A stretch of 41,827 nucleotides of DNA from an uncultured Flavobacteriales bacterium (GCA_913020765.1 CAJWAO010000011.1:1-41827); one strand, 5' to 3'. Shown: positions 1-9,235, numbered from the stretch's first letter. Numbers and translations are program-made. The notes: generated by a model not told the origin, from the letters alone.

Positions 1-106
1 GTTCTCCTGTTTTTGATTCTTTTACAGTTCCGCTAATTGTAAAATTTTGCGCAAAGGAAAACTGCAGGTAGCTGAGAAATAACAAAACAATGCTGATCTT
101 TTTCAT
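1..106 (-). CDS. Exported protein, N-terminus only (CarboxypepD_reg-like / TonB-receptor-like start)
   Basis: The reverse strand opens with ATG at 106 and stays open to the window edge, giving 35 codons. The translation starts MKKISIVLLFLSYLQFSFAQ, a textbook signal peptide with cleavage after the FA-Q junction, followed by NFTISGTVKESKTGE. A mature start of the form 'tISGtVkd..tGe' is the usual first strand of the carboxypeptidase-regulatory-like domain at the N-terminus of Bacteroidota TonB-dependent receptors and some other exported proteins. The rest lies outside the window, so the receptor assignment is inference from this short stretch alone. A perfect TACCTTTG -7-like element lies about 60 bases upstream. 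Confidence 0.7.
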   Translation of the reverse strand, partial: MKKISIVLLFLSYLQFSFAQNFTISGTVKESKTGE

Positions 107-169
107 TTTTCGAACGATTTATATTTTAACTAAACGGCGAAACATAATTTTTATTAGTTCAGGAATAAC

Positions 170-177
170 CAAAGGTA
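170..177 (-). promoter_or_regulatory. Possible Bacteroidota -7 element (TACCTTTG)
   Basis: On the minus strand 177 to 170 reads TACCTTTG, an exact match to the Bacteroidota TAnnTTTG -7 consensus. It would start transcription near 163, about 57 bases ahead of the ATG at 106. I do not see a clear TTTG -33 partner 18-21 bases upstream, so this is tentative. Confidence 0.3.
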
Positions 178-362
178 TTAAAAAGGAGCTACATTCATTT
201 TTATACTTGTTTGCGCCTTTTTAATGTCAGTTTATTGAAAAACTAGTCTATATAATTGTGGCGAATAATGCCAAGTTACAATGCTTTACGCAGGGCTGTT
301 TTGAACAAATAATAATAATGCATTGTGTATATTCGTGCAGTGAACATCGATAAATCGATACC

Positions 363-1268
363 TTGAAAAAAGAATACGCGTTTAAAAATATATTGCTTTA
401 TAAAAAGACGAAGGAATGGCTCAAAAAAAAACAGCTGCCTCGTTTTGAAGGTTTTTCTTTCTATGACCTCATAAAGATGTATTTGTCAGGATTAATCAAA
501 GGAGACTTAACCTCACGAGCAGGAAGTATTTCATTTAGTTTTTTCATGGCCATTTTCCCTGCGCTTCTCTTTGTATTGAATCTCATACCATATATTCCGA
601 TTGAAAACTTCACAGAAACCTTTTCTCGTTTTGTAGAATCTGCAATGCCAGAATCTTCACAAGAGTTTTTGATGTCAATTTATACAGACATTCAAAGCAA
701 TCAAAGAGGAGGGCTACTTTCCTCTAGTTTTTTTCTGTCGATCTTTTTTATGGGCAATGGAATCAGTGCAATATTTGCAGGTTTTCAGGGGTCGTATCAT
801 ATTAAAGTGACCCGTTCTTTTATTCGGCAATATATTTACAGTGTTGTTGTCGGATTGGTCTTATCACTGTTGCTCGTTCTTGCCGCCGCGATGTATATTT
901 TATTTTTGGTGTATATCCGAAATGCATATTCTAAAATTGATGTGATGGACATCTCGTATTGGATTTTCAGCTTTAAGTTGCTTTTTACAATTTTTGTGGC
1001 TTTGATTTTTTCATCACTACTATATTACGCCGGAACTCCTGGGGGGCGAAAAGAGAGATTTTTTACACCTGGTTCTATAATGACATCTTTGCTTTTTTTA
1101 GTCACCACCTATCTTTTTGGGATTTATATTGCAAAGTTTTCAAATTACAATGAGCTCTATGGATCTATAGGGGCACTTCTGGTATTGATGCTATATATTT
1201 ACATCAATGCGATAGTCTTACTGCTTGGATTCGAGCTAAATGCAGCGCTCTCTCAGCTTAAAAAATAG
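363..1268 (+). CDS. YihY/virulence-factor-BrkB family inner-membrane protein
   Basis: 301 residues. After a basic, soluble N-terminus of about 45 residues come about six hydrophobic segments. Family hallmarks are visible: LTSRAGSISFSFFMAIFPAL at the first membrane segment, a PGGRK(E)R loop, and the SNYNELYGSIGALL stretch ahead of the last helix, with FELNAAL near the end. The family is widespread; it was once misannotated as RNase BN, and its function is still unclear. The start is TTG at 363. The next in-frame ATG (residue 39) would remove the conserved 'LPRFEGFSFYDL' stretch, so the TTG start is preferred. It converges on the isocitrate dehydrogenase gene with only 7 bases between stop codons. 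Confidence 0.9.
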   Translation: MKKEYAFKNILLYKKTKEWLKKKQLPRFEGFSFYDLIKMYLSGLIKGDLTSRAGSISFSFFMAIFPALLFVLNLIPYIPIENFTETFSRFVESAMPESSQEFLMSIYTDIQSNQRGGLLSSSFFLSIFFMGNGISAIFAGFQGSYHIKVTRSFIRQYIYSVVVGLVLSLLLVLAAAMYILFLVYIRNAYSKIDVMDISYWIFSFKLLFTIFVALIFSSLLYYAGTPGGRKERFFTPGSIMTSLLFLVTTYLFGIYIAKFSNYNELYGSIGALLVLMLYIYINAIVLLLGFELNAALSQLKK

Positions 1269-1275
1269 TGAAGGT

Positions 1276-3504
1276 TTACGGTTTAAAGCCTTCTAATATA
1301 CCGTTTAATGTTTTGCTGGGTCTCATGGCTTCAGCGCCCAACTTGTCATTGGGGTTGTAGTACCCTCCAATATCCATTGCCTGTCCTTGTACCTCATTTA
1401 ATTCAGCAACAATTGTAGCCTCATTATCCGAAAGCTGATCGGATAGATTTGTAAATGCTGATTTAAGTGCTTCATCATCATTTTGGGCGGCCAACTCTTT
1501 CGCCCAATACATAGCGAGGTAAAAGTGGCTGCCTCGGTTATCTAGCTCTCCACATTTTCTTGAAGGTGACTTATCATTGAGCAGAAAAGTACTTGTGGCT
1601 GCATCTAATGTTTCTCCTAGTATTTTTGCTTTAGGATTTCCATTTGCTTCAGCTAAATGCTCAAGAGAAACCGATAATGCCAAGAACTCACCTAATGAAT
1701 CCCAACGCAAATGGTTTTCTTTTGTGAATTGCTCGACGTGTTTTGGCGCTGACCCACCGGCACCCGTTTCAAACAATCCTCCTCCGTTCATCAGTGGTAC
1801 AATAGAAAGCATTTTTGCGGACGTCCCAAGTTCAAGTATAGGGAAAAGGTCTGTCAGATAATCGCGGAGGACATTTCCTGTAACGGATATTGTATCCTGC
1901 CCTTTCGCAATTCTTTCAAGAGAAAAATTTGTTGCCGCTTCTGGAGCCAAGATTTTAATTTCAAGATTTGCCGTATCGAAATTTGGGAGGTATGCATTTA
2001 CTTTTTTAATAAGCTCGGCGTCATGCGCCCTATTTTCATCTAACCAGAAAATGGCTGGAGCCCCAGTTGCTTTGGCCCTATTAACGGCAAGTTTAATCCA
2101 ATCTTGAATGGGCAGGTCTTTAACCTGACACATTCTCCAAACATCTCCTTTCTCAACCGTGTGTTCGGTTAGTAAAACACCATCTTGATCGCATACTTGA
2201 ACTTTTCCGTTTTGAGCAATTTCAAATGTTTTATCGTGTGATCCATACTCTTCCGCTTTTTGCGCCATAAGGCCTACATTAGATACGCTACCCATTTTGG
2301 TTGGATCAAATGCGCCGTTTCGTTTACAAAAATCAATTGTTGCCTTATACACTCCTGCATATGATGCATCTGGGATGACTGCTTTTGTATCTTGTTGCTG
2401 ACCTTCTTTGTTCCACATTTGACCTGAAGTACGAATCATTGCCGGCATAGAAGCATCAATAATCACATCACTAGGAACATGTAAGTTCGTGATTCCCTTA
2501 TCCGAGTTTACCATGGCTAAGTCTGGTCTTTGCGCATAGCAAGCTCGAATCGCGGCCTCAATTTCATTTTGTTCTGCTTCATTTAGACGTGAAATTTTAG
2601 CCAATAGATCTCCAAATCCATTATTCACATCGACGCCAAGACGCTCAAAGGTTTCACCAAACTTATCAAATACTGGTTGAAAGAAGACCTTTACTGCATG
2701 ACCAAAAATAATCGGATCGGAGACTTTCATCATAGTCGCTTTCATATGTAAAGAGAACAAGAGCCCTTTTTCTTTTGCATCGGCAATTTCTTTCTCAAGG
2801 AAAGAGAGCAGTGCGTTCACTGAGAGATAGGTTGTGTCTATAATTTCGCCCGCTAGCACTGCAACCTTATCTTTTAAGATACTTTTTGTTCCATTTGAAT
2901 CAATGTGTGTAATTTGAACCCAACCCTCTTTTTGTATTGTTGTAGATTGTTCATTGGATTTGAAGTCTCCACCATTCATTGAGGCCACGTGTGTTGCGGA
3001 TTCAGATGACCATGCACCCATGGAATGTGGATTTTGTTTTGCATAGTTTTTTACGGCTTTTGGTGCTCTGCGGTCGGAATTCCCCTCGCGAAGAACAGGA
3101 TTGACCGCGCTCCCCTTTACCTTATTGTATGTTGCTTTGATTCGTTTTTCATCTTCCGTTTCTGCGTCTTCCGGATAATCGGGAAGTGCATAACCCTGAT
3201 TCTGTAATTCTGCTATGGCAGCTTTTAGTTGGGGGATAGAGGCACTAATGTTTGGTAATTTAATAATATTTGCTTCCGGAGATTTGGCCAACTCACCGAG
3301 CTCAGCCAGAGCATCATTTACCCGTTGTGTTTCCGTTAGCACATCAGGGAAGTGGGCTAAAATTCTTCCTGCCAAGGAGATATCTCTCGTCTCGACGCTA
3401 ACACCTGCGGCTGCCGCATAGGCTTTAACAAATGGCAAGAATGAATAGGTTGCCAAGGCCGGTGCCTCGTCCGTTTTCGTGTAAATGATTTTAGACTTTT
3501 GCAT
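1276..3504 (-). CDS. icd: Isocitrate dehydrogenase, NADP-dependent, monomeric type
   Basis: 742 residues, essentially the length of the Azotobacter vinelandii monomeric enzyme. It oxidatively decarboxylates isocitrate to 2-oxoglutarate in the TCA cycle, producing NADPH in the cytosol. The active-site residues known from that enzyme sit at the same numbers here: Ser132, Asn135, Arg139 and Arg145 in [16 protein letters not shown], Lys255 in SLHMK, Asp350, Tyr420, and Arg547, Asp548 and Asp552 in VLRDYLTD. This family (Pfam IDH) has little sequence similarity to the common dimeric IDH. The gene stands alone, converging on the yihY-like gene and diverging from the DUF4403 gene. I see no clear promoter consensus in the 147-base upstream gap. 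Confidence 0.97.
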   Translation of the reverse strand: MQKSKIIYTKTDEAPALATYSFLPFVKAYAAAAGVSVETRDISLAGRILAHFPDVLTETQRVNDALAELGELAKSPEANIIKLPNISASIPQLKAAIAELQNQGYALPDYPEDAETEDEKRIKATYNKVKGSAVNPVLREGNSDRRAPKAVKNYAKQNPHSMGAWSSESATHVASMNGGDFKSNEQSTTIQKEGWVQITHIDSNGTKSILKDKVAVLAGEIIDTTYLSVNALLSFLEKEIADAKEKGLLFSLHMKATMMKVSDPIIFGHAVKVFFQPVFDKFGETFERLGVDVNNGFGDLLAKISRLNEAEQNEIEAAIRACYAQRPDLAMVNSDKGITNLHVPSDVIIDASMPAMIRTSGQMWNKEGQQQDTKAVIPDASYAGVYKATIDFCKRNGAFDPTKMGSVSNVGLMAQKAEEYGSHDKTFEIAQNGKVQVCDQDGVLLTEHTVEKGDVWRMCQVKDLPIQDWIKLAVNRAKATGAPAIFWLDENRAHDAELIKKVNAYLPNFDTANLEIKILAPEAATNFSLERIAKGQDTISVTGNVLRDYLTDLFPILELGTSAKMLSIVPLMNGGGLFETGAGGSAPKHVEQFTKENHLRWDSLGEFLALSVSLEHLAEANGNPKAKILGETLDAATSTFLLNDKSPSRKCGELDNRGSHFYLAMYWAKELAAQNDDEALKSAFTNLSDQLSDNEATIVAELNEVQGQAMDIGGYYNPNDKLGAEAMRPSKTLNGILEGFKP

Positions 3505-3651
3505 GAGTATATTTTCCTAGGTTTTTGTGTGTGTAAATTTAACCAATCTTATTCATTTTTTACCCTTAATCAGGTCTATTTTAAAGAGCTGTTCAAGGTA
3601 ATGGTGTTAAAATTTAAATTAAATTAGAAGTACGCTATTTCAGCAACTCGA

Positions 3652-5064
3652 ATGTATAGAAACTTGAAGTTTATAAATTGTGCTCTTTTGCTTTTTGTCC
3701 TGATGGCCTGTAAAACCGTAGAGCCATCGTTGCCAGAGATGCGCATGCAAAACTACGACAAAATTCAACCTGAAGTTTCAAGGTTAAATGTAGATATTGA
3801 GGTGAATATGAAGGGGATGTTCGCTGAGGCTGAAAAAAGCACCCCTTTGAGTTTTGAAGGCTCCTCCTCCTCATGTGAAGGGGTGAGCTACACCTATGCA
3901 TTTTCGAGAAAGCCGCTTACCTTTTCAACTTTACCAACTCAATTAGAAACTAAAATAGAGGGTGGTTTTTCGTTAAATCTCAGTTACTGCCCATTATGTA
4001 TTACCCTCTGGAACGGGAAAGAATCCTGCACAGTCCCTCGGATATATGCCTCATGTGGTGTGAATGAAAAAAAAAGGGGATACTCCATGCGTTATTTGAC
4101 CACATTAGGTTTGAGCAATGATTATAAACTCACCGCGAAAACAAAACTCGAAGAGTTTAAAATTAAAGATCCATGTGAGCTTACTTTTTTGAATTATGAT
4201 GTGACCGAAAGAGTTGAAAAGGAAATTGAGAAAGAGCTAAAAGTTATGCAAGCTAAAATGGATGAGGACATAGCATCGATTGAGGTAAAATCTAAAATCG
4301 AGAATGCTTGGAAGGAACTTCAAAAATCCATACCCATCGAACCTTATGGATTTTTGCAGTTGAATCCCTCATCCTTTTCGACCACTGATTTAAGGTATGA
4401 AGACGAAACTGCGAAATTTACATTGAGTTTGTTTTTTTCTCCAATGATTACTACCGACAACCACAGTAAACCATACCAAGAACTTACAGAAATGACTCCA
4501 AATGAAAGATTGGAAGGGTTCTCTATTTTGACCGATGTTGCATCTTCTTACGATACTTTATCGTCTATACTAACGAACGAGTTCAAAGATGAGGTAATTT
4601 CGATCAAGGGAAAAGAGATTGTGGTTCGAAATTTGAAGGTTATCGGCTGTCAATCTGATCGACTTGTACTCTGTCTTGAATTCGATGGGTTTAGAAAAGG
4701 TAGGGTATACATGGTATGTCGACCGGTGGTGGATGCTAACATGCAGTTATTGACACTTGAGGATATTGACTTTGAAATAAAAACCAAAGCATTTCTTTTG
4801 AAATCTGCAGAATGGCTTTTGGGTAATAGAATTAGAAATGAAATCGAAAAAAAAGCAAAAATTGATATGTCAGAAAGTTTAAATTCATTACTAAAAACAC
4901 TTGAGGATCGGTTAAATCAGCCGCTTGCCTCAGGGGTAAATGTGCATAGTAAATTGAATGAGCTGCGCATCAATTCGCTTGTTTTGGGCAAGACACATTT
5001 GTACGTTCGAACAAATTTAACAGGAAACTTAAAAATTGCAGTTGATTTAGATGATGAAAGATAA
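3652..5064 (+). CDS. DUF4403 family lipoprotein
   Basis: 470 residues. The N-terminus is a lipoprotein signal with lipobox LMAC, so Cys20 is the predicted lipidated residue. The body fits DUF4403: an N-terminal part rich in beta-strand pattern, a charged helical stretch (about residues 185-220), then the family-like 'AWKELQKSIPIEPYGFLQLNP' region (split here by residue 225-245) and a second half of the same character. The family is common in Bacteroidota and of unknown function, possibly lipid- or envelope-binding. The gene overlaps the OmpA-type gene downstream by 14 bases, which implies co-translation and a shared envelope role. Cys residues are unusually frequent between 75 and 150 (six or more), suggesting disulfides in the periplasm. 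Confidence 0.8.
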   Translation: MYRNLKFINCALLLFVLMACKTVEPSLPEMRMQNYDKIQPEVSRLNVDIEVNMKGMFAEAEKSTPLSFEGSSSSCEGVSYTYAFSRKPLTFSTLPTQLETKIEGGFSLNLSYCPLCITLWNGKESCTVPRIYASCGVNEKKRGYSMRYLTTLGLSNDYKLTAKTKLEEFKIKDPCELTFLNYDVTERVEKEIEKELKVMQAKMDEDIASIEVKSKIENAWKELQKSIPIEPYGFLQLNPSSFSTTDLRYEDETAKFTLSLFFSPMITTDNHSKPYQELTEMTPNERLEGFSILTDVASSYDTLSSILTNEFKDEVISIKGKEIVVRNLKVIGCQSDRLVLCLEFDGFRKGRVYMVCRPVVDANMQLLTLEDIDFEIKTKAFLLKSAEWLLGNRIRNEIEKKAKIDMSESLNSLLKTLEDRLNQPLASGVNVHSKLNELRINSLVLGKTHLYVRTNLTGNLKIAVDLDDER

Positions 5065-6199
5065 TTTTTACGCTCTTACAGTTGTGATACTCTTTTGGGC
5101 ATTCAGTTGTCGTGGACAAGCTATGGATTATTCCAAGTGTTCTGGAGGAATTTCTTTATCGCCAAATAATTTTTATAGCCTGGCTTTTCAAGGGAAGAGA
5201 GGAGTAGACAAGAAAAGTTTATATGGTTATGAAACCGCTCGGGAGGTGAATAAGAACCAAATATGGTTGTTCTTTGATACGCCCTCTTCGGGATTATTGA
5301 ATCTTAACCTAAAACATTATGCTGAAAAGTGCCACGTATATATGTTTGAAGAAAAGGCCGGTCAAATATGTCAAGAACTTGAGGAACAAGCTTCAAAGTT
5401 GATATTTTCTGAATCCAACTCAATTGATCTTGATGCAGAATTTATTTTTGTGGAGGAGGCTTTGCGTTATGCAGTGGTTCTTGTGGCAGAGGAAGGAGCA
5501 AAGGATTCTCTGGACTTTGCTTTTGATTTTTCTCCGCAAGATAAATTTGGGAATGAGATTGTAGACTCATTGTTATTTGATTTAACGACACATGGCAATG
5601 CCCATTCTTATGAGATTCATGTGCGTGATGCGGTAACAAAACGTCCCGTAAAAAGTAAAATATCTTTAACTGGCGCAAACGAAATTAATGGAGCATATGT
5701 GGCTAGTGAACTAATCTTAAATATTCGAAAGAATATAAAGGTATGTGAGCTCAAGATTGATGCCGAAGGGTATTTCTCATTTGATAAAAAAGACCATTCA
5801 ATTTTAATTAAAAATGGGCTAAAAGACACCATTTATCTTAAACCTTTAATAAGAGGTGCGGTAGCAAAAATTGATGAGATATATTTTGTTGCAGGCCTTG
5901 CCTCAATTCTAGAAGAATCTGCTCCAAAATTAAATCGTTTGCGGGATTTTTTATTGGTCAATCCGAATGTAAATATTGAAATCCAAGGGCATGTGAATGG
6001 AGACGGCACACAACCCTATAGTTCTAAGCGACTATCTAAGAAAAGAGCGAAGGAAATCGTCAATTATCTCGTACTCTCAGGTATTTCACCAAAAAGGCTT
6101 AGTGCAAAAGGCTTTGGTTTTACAGATCCAGTGTATGAATTTCCAGAAACAGAGATGGAGAAAGAAGCAAATAGGCGCGTCGAGATTTTGATCAAATAA
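5051..6199 (+). CDS. OmpA family protein with middle CarboxypepD-like domain
   Basis: 382 residues. Signal peptide at 1-23; Cys20 in FSC could be a weak lipobox, so it may be either a lipoprotein or a soluble periplasmic protein. A poorly characterised domain spans about 25-180, a carboxypeptidase-regulatory-like beta domain about 185-265 (HVRDAVTKRPVKSKISLTG), and an OmpA_C peptidoglycan-binding domain 272-382 (IEIQGHVNGDG, LSKKRAKEIVNYL, GFGFTDP, NRRVEILIK). The usual TD Asp that contacts diaminopimelate is Asn316 here, while the Arg of LSxxRA is kept (Arg332). The start offers two adjacent ATGs (5051 and 5054) inside the end of the DUF4403 gene. Likely function: anchoring the outer membrane or a lipoprotein partner to the cell wall. 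Confidence 0.85.
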   Translation: MMKDNFYALTVVILFWAFSCRGQAMDYSKCSGGISLSPNNFYSLAFQGKRGVDKKSLYGYETAREVNKNQIWLFFDTPSSGLLNLNLKHYAEKCHVYMFEEKAGQICQELEEQASKLIFSESNSIDLDAEFIFVEEALRYAVVLVAEEGAKDSLDFAFDFSPQDKFGNEIVDSLLFDLTTHGNAHSYEIHVRDAVTKRPVKSKISLTGANEINGAYVASELILNIRKNIKVCELKIDAEGYFSFDKKDHSILIKNGLKDTIYLKPLIRGAVAKIDEIYFVAGLASILEESAPKLNRLRDFLLVNPNVNIEIQGHVNGDGTQPYSSKRLSKKRAKEIVNYLVLSGISPKRLSAKGFGFTDPVYEFPETEMEKEANRRVEILIK

Positions 6200-6205
6200 G
6201 AATCC

Positions 6206-7552
6206 TTAGCTGTAGAAAGGTGAAATCATGTAATATACAATCACACCGGTGATTGCAACGTAGAGCCAAATCGGAAAAGCCAATCTCGTCCACTTTTTAT
6301 GTTTCTCATAATTTCCTTCCCAAGCAAATTTGTAAGTGAACAGTACCAAGGGTATAACAACTAAACTCAAGAAAATATGAGAGACAAGAATGAAAAAATA
6401 GATACCCCGAGTATCTGATACAGCCATTGCCTCTGCACTTTCTAATATGCCGTTCCCATTAATATCTCCGTATTTTGTAGAGTCAGAAGTCATATGATAT
6501 AAAACATACAATAACAAAAATAAAACTGAGAAAGTGAGACATAATTGAACAATTCTTTGATGGAGTTTTAGTCTTTTGAATCTTATCGCAGCTAGGGCCG
6601 TTACCAAGCCAATGGCTGTCAAACCATTCAAGGAGGCATAAATAGGGGGTAGAAAAGATAGATCAAACCCTTCAATTTTCACAGAAAATAGAATACCAAC
6701 AGCCAAAGGAATGATTATAGAAACTGCGAGTATCGCATTTCTGAGCTTTTTGTTCGGGCGAGCTTTGACTTTATCTGTTCTCCCTTTTTGCGCAATAATT
6801 TTTTCTTTTATACCATTCCATAAATTTATTCTGTGTTGAAGTGCTTCTTGAGATACTTGAAGTACTTCCTCTACCTTTTTAGGATCATTTCCGCAAAGCT
6901 CCTCAACCATTTGGAGTGAAAGAGGACCGTGCTCATCCCCGTCTAGCTCAATATGACGGTCCAAATAGTACCTTAGCTTATTGAATCTTGTGTTTTTTGA
7001 ATCTGCCTGTTTTAAGATTTCTATAAACATGTCTGGAATCAAATCCTCTCGACCGAAAGTAAATGCAGCCGCAATACAGTGGGCTTTTCCAGACTCAATT
7101 ACTTCGAAAGTAAAGCGCATAAAATCTTTTGCACATTTTTCTACCTGCAAGCCTTCAATGATAGAATGAATAGATTTTTCTTCGTCTAGCTGAGTTAATA
7201 ATTCTTCGATTTGGGCTGTGTTTGCCTTAATTTGCAGCATGGAATCGATATACATCTCAAAATGGCTTTTCGCCTCACCCAATTCATTTATATCGCTTTC
7301 CTCAGCATGTACAATTTCATTAATGAACCTGGCCAATGAACCTTTAGGTTTAGGTTTCCAAGGTATTGACACTGTTGTAAGCTGAATCTGTAGTGCCTTG
7401 AGGAGAGACATAAAATCCCATACTGCGAATACATGCAAGGACATAAAAACCTTTATATCCTCGATGCTCTGAAGCTGTTCATACAGACTATGCTCTTTCA
7501 GCTGCCTTCGCAGAGGAGAAAGTTGGGTTTCTATGTATTCAATGTGTGTCAA
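6206..7552 (-). CDS. DUF3050 (heme-oxygenase-like) domain fused to DUF420 membrane domain
   Basis: 448 residues. Residues 1-255 resemble DUF3050, a helical heme-oxygenase-like family with candidate metal ligands His40, Asp46, Glu79, His82, Glu84/85, Glu150, His158, His200, Glu202 and His208. After a basic linker (about 256-271) come five predicted membrane helices (272-290, 302-324, 334-353, 383-408, 424-443), matching DUF420. DUF420 proteins such as Bacillus CtaM support cytochrome oxidase maturation and sit beside SCO genes in Bacteroidota, as here. Positive residues place the N-terminal domain in the cytoplasm. The loop between helices 3 and 4 carries an EF-hand-like sequence at 363-374. 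It is last in the oxidase operon, overlapping the SCO gene by 14 bases. The DUF420 call is firm; the DUF3050 call is good; the chemistry is unknown. Confidence 0.82.
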   Translation of the reverse strand: MTHIEYIETQLSPLRRQLKEHSLYEQLQSIEDIKVFMSLHVFAVWDFMSLLKALQIQLTTVSIPWKPKPKGSLARFINEIVHAEESDINELGEAKSHFEMYIDSMLQIKANTAQIEELLTQLDEEKSIHSIIEGLQVEKCAKDFMRFTFEVIESGKAHCIAAAFTFGREDLIPDMFIEILKQADSKNTRFNKLRYYLDRHIELDGDEHGPLSLQMVEELCGNDPKKVEEVLQVSQEALQHRINLWNGIKEKIIAQKGRTDKVKARPNKKLRNAILAVSIIIPLAVGILFSVKIEGFDLSFLPPIYASLNGLTAIGLVTALAAIRFKRLKLHQRIVQLCLTFSVLFLLLYVLYHMTSDSTKYGDINGNGILESAEAMAVSDTRGIYFFILVSHIFLSLVVIPLVLFTYKFAWEGNYEKHKKWTRLAFPIWLYVAITGVIVYYMISPFYS

Positions 7553-8213
7553 TATTGGTTGCTAATAGAACCTTTAGGTCTTCTAATAACCGATAATATT
7601 CAAGATTGTTTACCGAACCATCGAAGCCAGTTATGTTGTAAACACCTCTGAGGAAGCCTTTTGTATCAACCAAAGAGAACGCTCCAGAGTGCGCAAACCC
7701 ACCTTCTGCTTCTTCCTCGCGTCCGGCAAAAATTTTGAAACTTTCAATTCCCAATCGATGTGTGAATTTTTCATCGCCGGTCAGGAAATCCCAATTCTTA
7801 CAATTTTTACAATACAAGTTCTTGTATTTTTTTAAAGTTTCAGGAGTATCTTTTTCTGGGTCTATTGAGAAAGAAAGAAATTGAACCTGGTCTTTTTTAT
7901 CCATTGTGTTGACTTCCTCGAATAATTTGGTCATCTGTACGGTCATAATCGGACATATTGTAGGGCAGGTAGAAAAAAAGAACTCAGTAATCCAAACTTT
8001 ATTTGCATAGTTTTTATTTGTTACTTGAAGGCCATCCTGATTTTGGTATGTAAAAGATTGAACTGGCTGGTAAACAGTATCAATGACCTGTAAACCATCC
8101 TTTATAGAATACTCCAGGTCGTAATGTCCAATATAAGGAAGACTTCTTGACGATTCAACAGCTTCGCAGGCAGCCAGAAATAGAGTTAGTATTAACGTAA
8201 ATAAACGAATCAT
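7539..8213 (-). CDS. SCO1/SenC family copper chaperone, lipoprotein
   Basis: 224 residues. Lipobox LAAC gives a lipidated Cys16, so the protein is membrane-anchored in the periplasm. The thioredoxin fold carries the SCO copper site: Cys83 and Cys87 in STCPTICP, and His175 in FAHSGAF, all three ligands present. SCO proteins deliver copper to, and reduce the disulfide of, the CuA centre in oxidase subunit II. Cys135 and Cys138 (YCKNCKNW) form a second close Cys pair that is common in Bacteroidota SCO proteins. It starts 2 bases after the stop of the upstream SCO-like gene and overlaps the DUF3050-DUF420 gene by 14 bases, so it is part of one transcript. Confidence 0.93.
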   Translation of the reverse strand: MIRLFTLILTLFLAACEAVESSRSLPYIGHYDLEYSIKDGLQVIDTVYQPVQSFTYQNQDGLQVTNKNYANKVWITEFFFSTCPTICPIMTVQMTKLFEEVNTMDKKDQVQFLSFSIDPEKDTPETLKKYKNLYCKNCKNWDFLTGDEKFTHRLGIESFKIFAGREEEAEGGFAHSGAFSLVDTKGFLRGVYNITGFDGSVNNLEYYRLLEDLKVLLATNIDTH

Positions 8214-8215
8214 TT

Positions 8216-8857
8216 TTACTTTGCGGCTTGTTTGTCGTATTGTTTTTGCAGTAGTGCCATACTTTGTTTCATTCGTCTAATTTGACCTTCTACATTACCA
8301 GATAGAACCATCCGAAGATGATGGTCTTTATCAATGAGTAACATGAGTTCTTGGAAATTCGCTTCTTCTTCTATCAGTGAGATGCCGTTATTTTCAAGGT
8401 TATAAATGCTTTTAACATCCCCGCTCGCTAAAATCCAAATAGACGGGTCGTAATTTTCTGCCAAGTCATTAATGGCATCATTGATTACAGATAGATCTTT
8501 TACTGAATTTCCTTTACCATCTGTTAAAAAAGAAATCATTCGAATTTGCTTTGTTTTTTTGGTTTTGTTTTTCCAAATGTGTTGGTAAATCGTTTGATTG
8601 ATATGCCACATGAGTACTGAGCAGCTGTCTGGGCATGAGCTCTGAAGGACATTTACAAGGACCACATCGTCTTTAAATTCACTTGAATTACGCTTAACGC
8701 CATTTGCATCGGTAAATTCAAATTCAGTGACAGGTCCGTAGTCTTCGAGCTCTTCAAAATTGTGCTCACAACTTCGTGTTCCTATAAAAATTAGTAGTAA
8801 AGCTGGGCCAAACACCAGGAGAAAACCAATAAGTCTATTTGCTCTTTTCTTAGCCAA
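8216..8857 (-). CDS. SCO-like thioredoxin-fold protein lacking the usual copper-ligand histidine
   Basis: 213 residues. One N-terminal membrane anchor (about 9-27, FLLVFGPALLLIFIG), then a periplasmic SCO/thioredoxin-like domain. Cys75 and Cys79 in SSCPDSC match the SCO CxxxC. At the place where SCO proteins carry the third ligand (xHS or DH just before the 'lIDp.G' strand), this protein reads NFQELMLLIDKDHHLR: the histidine before the strand is absent, though His179-His180 follow in the next turn. It may therefore act as a thiol-disulfide reductase for CuA or for its neighbour SCO rather than as a copper carrier; that is inference. It sits 9 bases after the subunit IV gene and 2 bases before the canonical SCO gene. 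Confidence 0.82.
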   Translation of the reverse strand: MAKKRANRLIGFLLVFGPALLLIFIGTRSCEHNFEELEDYGPVTEFEFTDANGVKRNSSEFKDDVVLVNVLQSSCPDSCSVLMWHINQTIYQHIWKNKTKKTKQIRMISFLTDGKGNSVKDLSVINDAINDLAENYDPSIWILASGDVKSIYNLENNGISLIEEEANFQELMLLIDKDHHLRMVLSGNVEGQIRRMKQSMALLQKQYDKQAAK

Positions 8858-8866
8858 GGAGATTTA

Positions 8867-9235
8867 TTAAAGACCAACACCTGACCAAGCGTCACCAACG
8901 GCCAAAGCTTCGGTTAATGCTATAAATATGAGGTAAAGGATAAATCCGGCATATGGCAGAAGTATAACATTCCGCATCCATGGCCTTTCATCTCCCAGGT
9001 GCATAAATACCATGATAATATATCCTGCTTTGAGAACCGTTAAAACAATAAACGTCCATTTTACATAAACCCAAAGCTCGGATGACTGTTTGATGTATGC
9101 ACCGAGTGCAACCTCAATTGCAGTGATAATAGTCAGTAAAAGTGTTACTTTCCATATTTTCTTTCGAAGCTCTTTTCCATGCTCTTCCGAGTGGTGCGAA
9201 TCTAAAGAATATTCAATTAAATCATCTCTTTCCAT
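8867..9235 (-). CDS. Cytochrome c oxidase subunit IV family protein
   Basis: 122 residues with a charged His-containing N-terminus (SHHSEEHGKE) and three membrane helices (about 28-48, 58-80, 90-110). The KAGYIIMVFMHLGDE stretch in helix 2 is the signature of the prokaryotic COX4/CyoD-like family (caa3-type subunit IV). It is a small structural subunit of the heme-copper oxidase. It lies between the second subunit III gene (16-base gap) and the SCO-like gene (9-base gap), the order usual in Bacteroidota. No odd features. Confidence 0.92.
   Translation of the reverse strand: MERDDLIEYSLDSHHSEEHGKELRKKIWKVTLLLTIITAIEVALGAYIKQSSELWVYVKWTFIVLTVLKAGYIIMVFMHLGDERPWMRNVILLPYAGFILYLIFIALTEALAVGDAWSGVGL

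Noticed and set aside
346-359. ATCGATAAATCGAT inverted repeat just before the yihY-like start
   Set aside because: Short, AT-rich and built on the self-complementary ATCGAT; it could arise by chance, and no regulator or repeat elsewhere supports it.
7539-8857. Two SCO genes as a recent tandem duplication or broken copy
   Set aside because: Sequence, anchor type (lipoprotein versus membrane helix) and Cys context differ strongly, so these are old paralogues, both intact.
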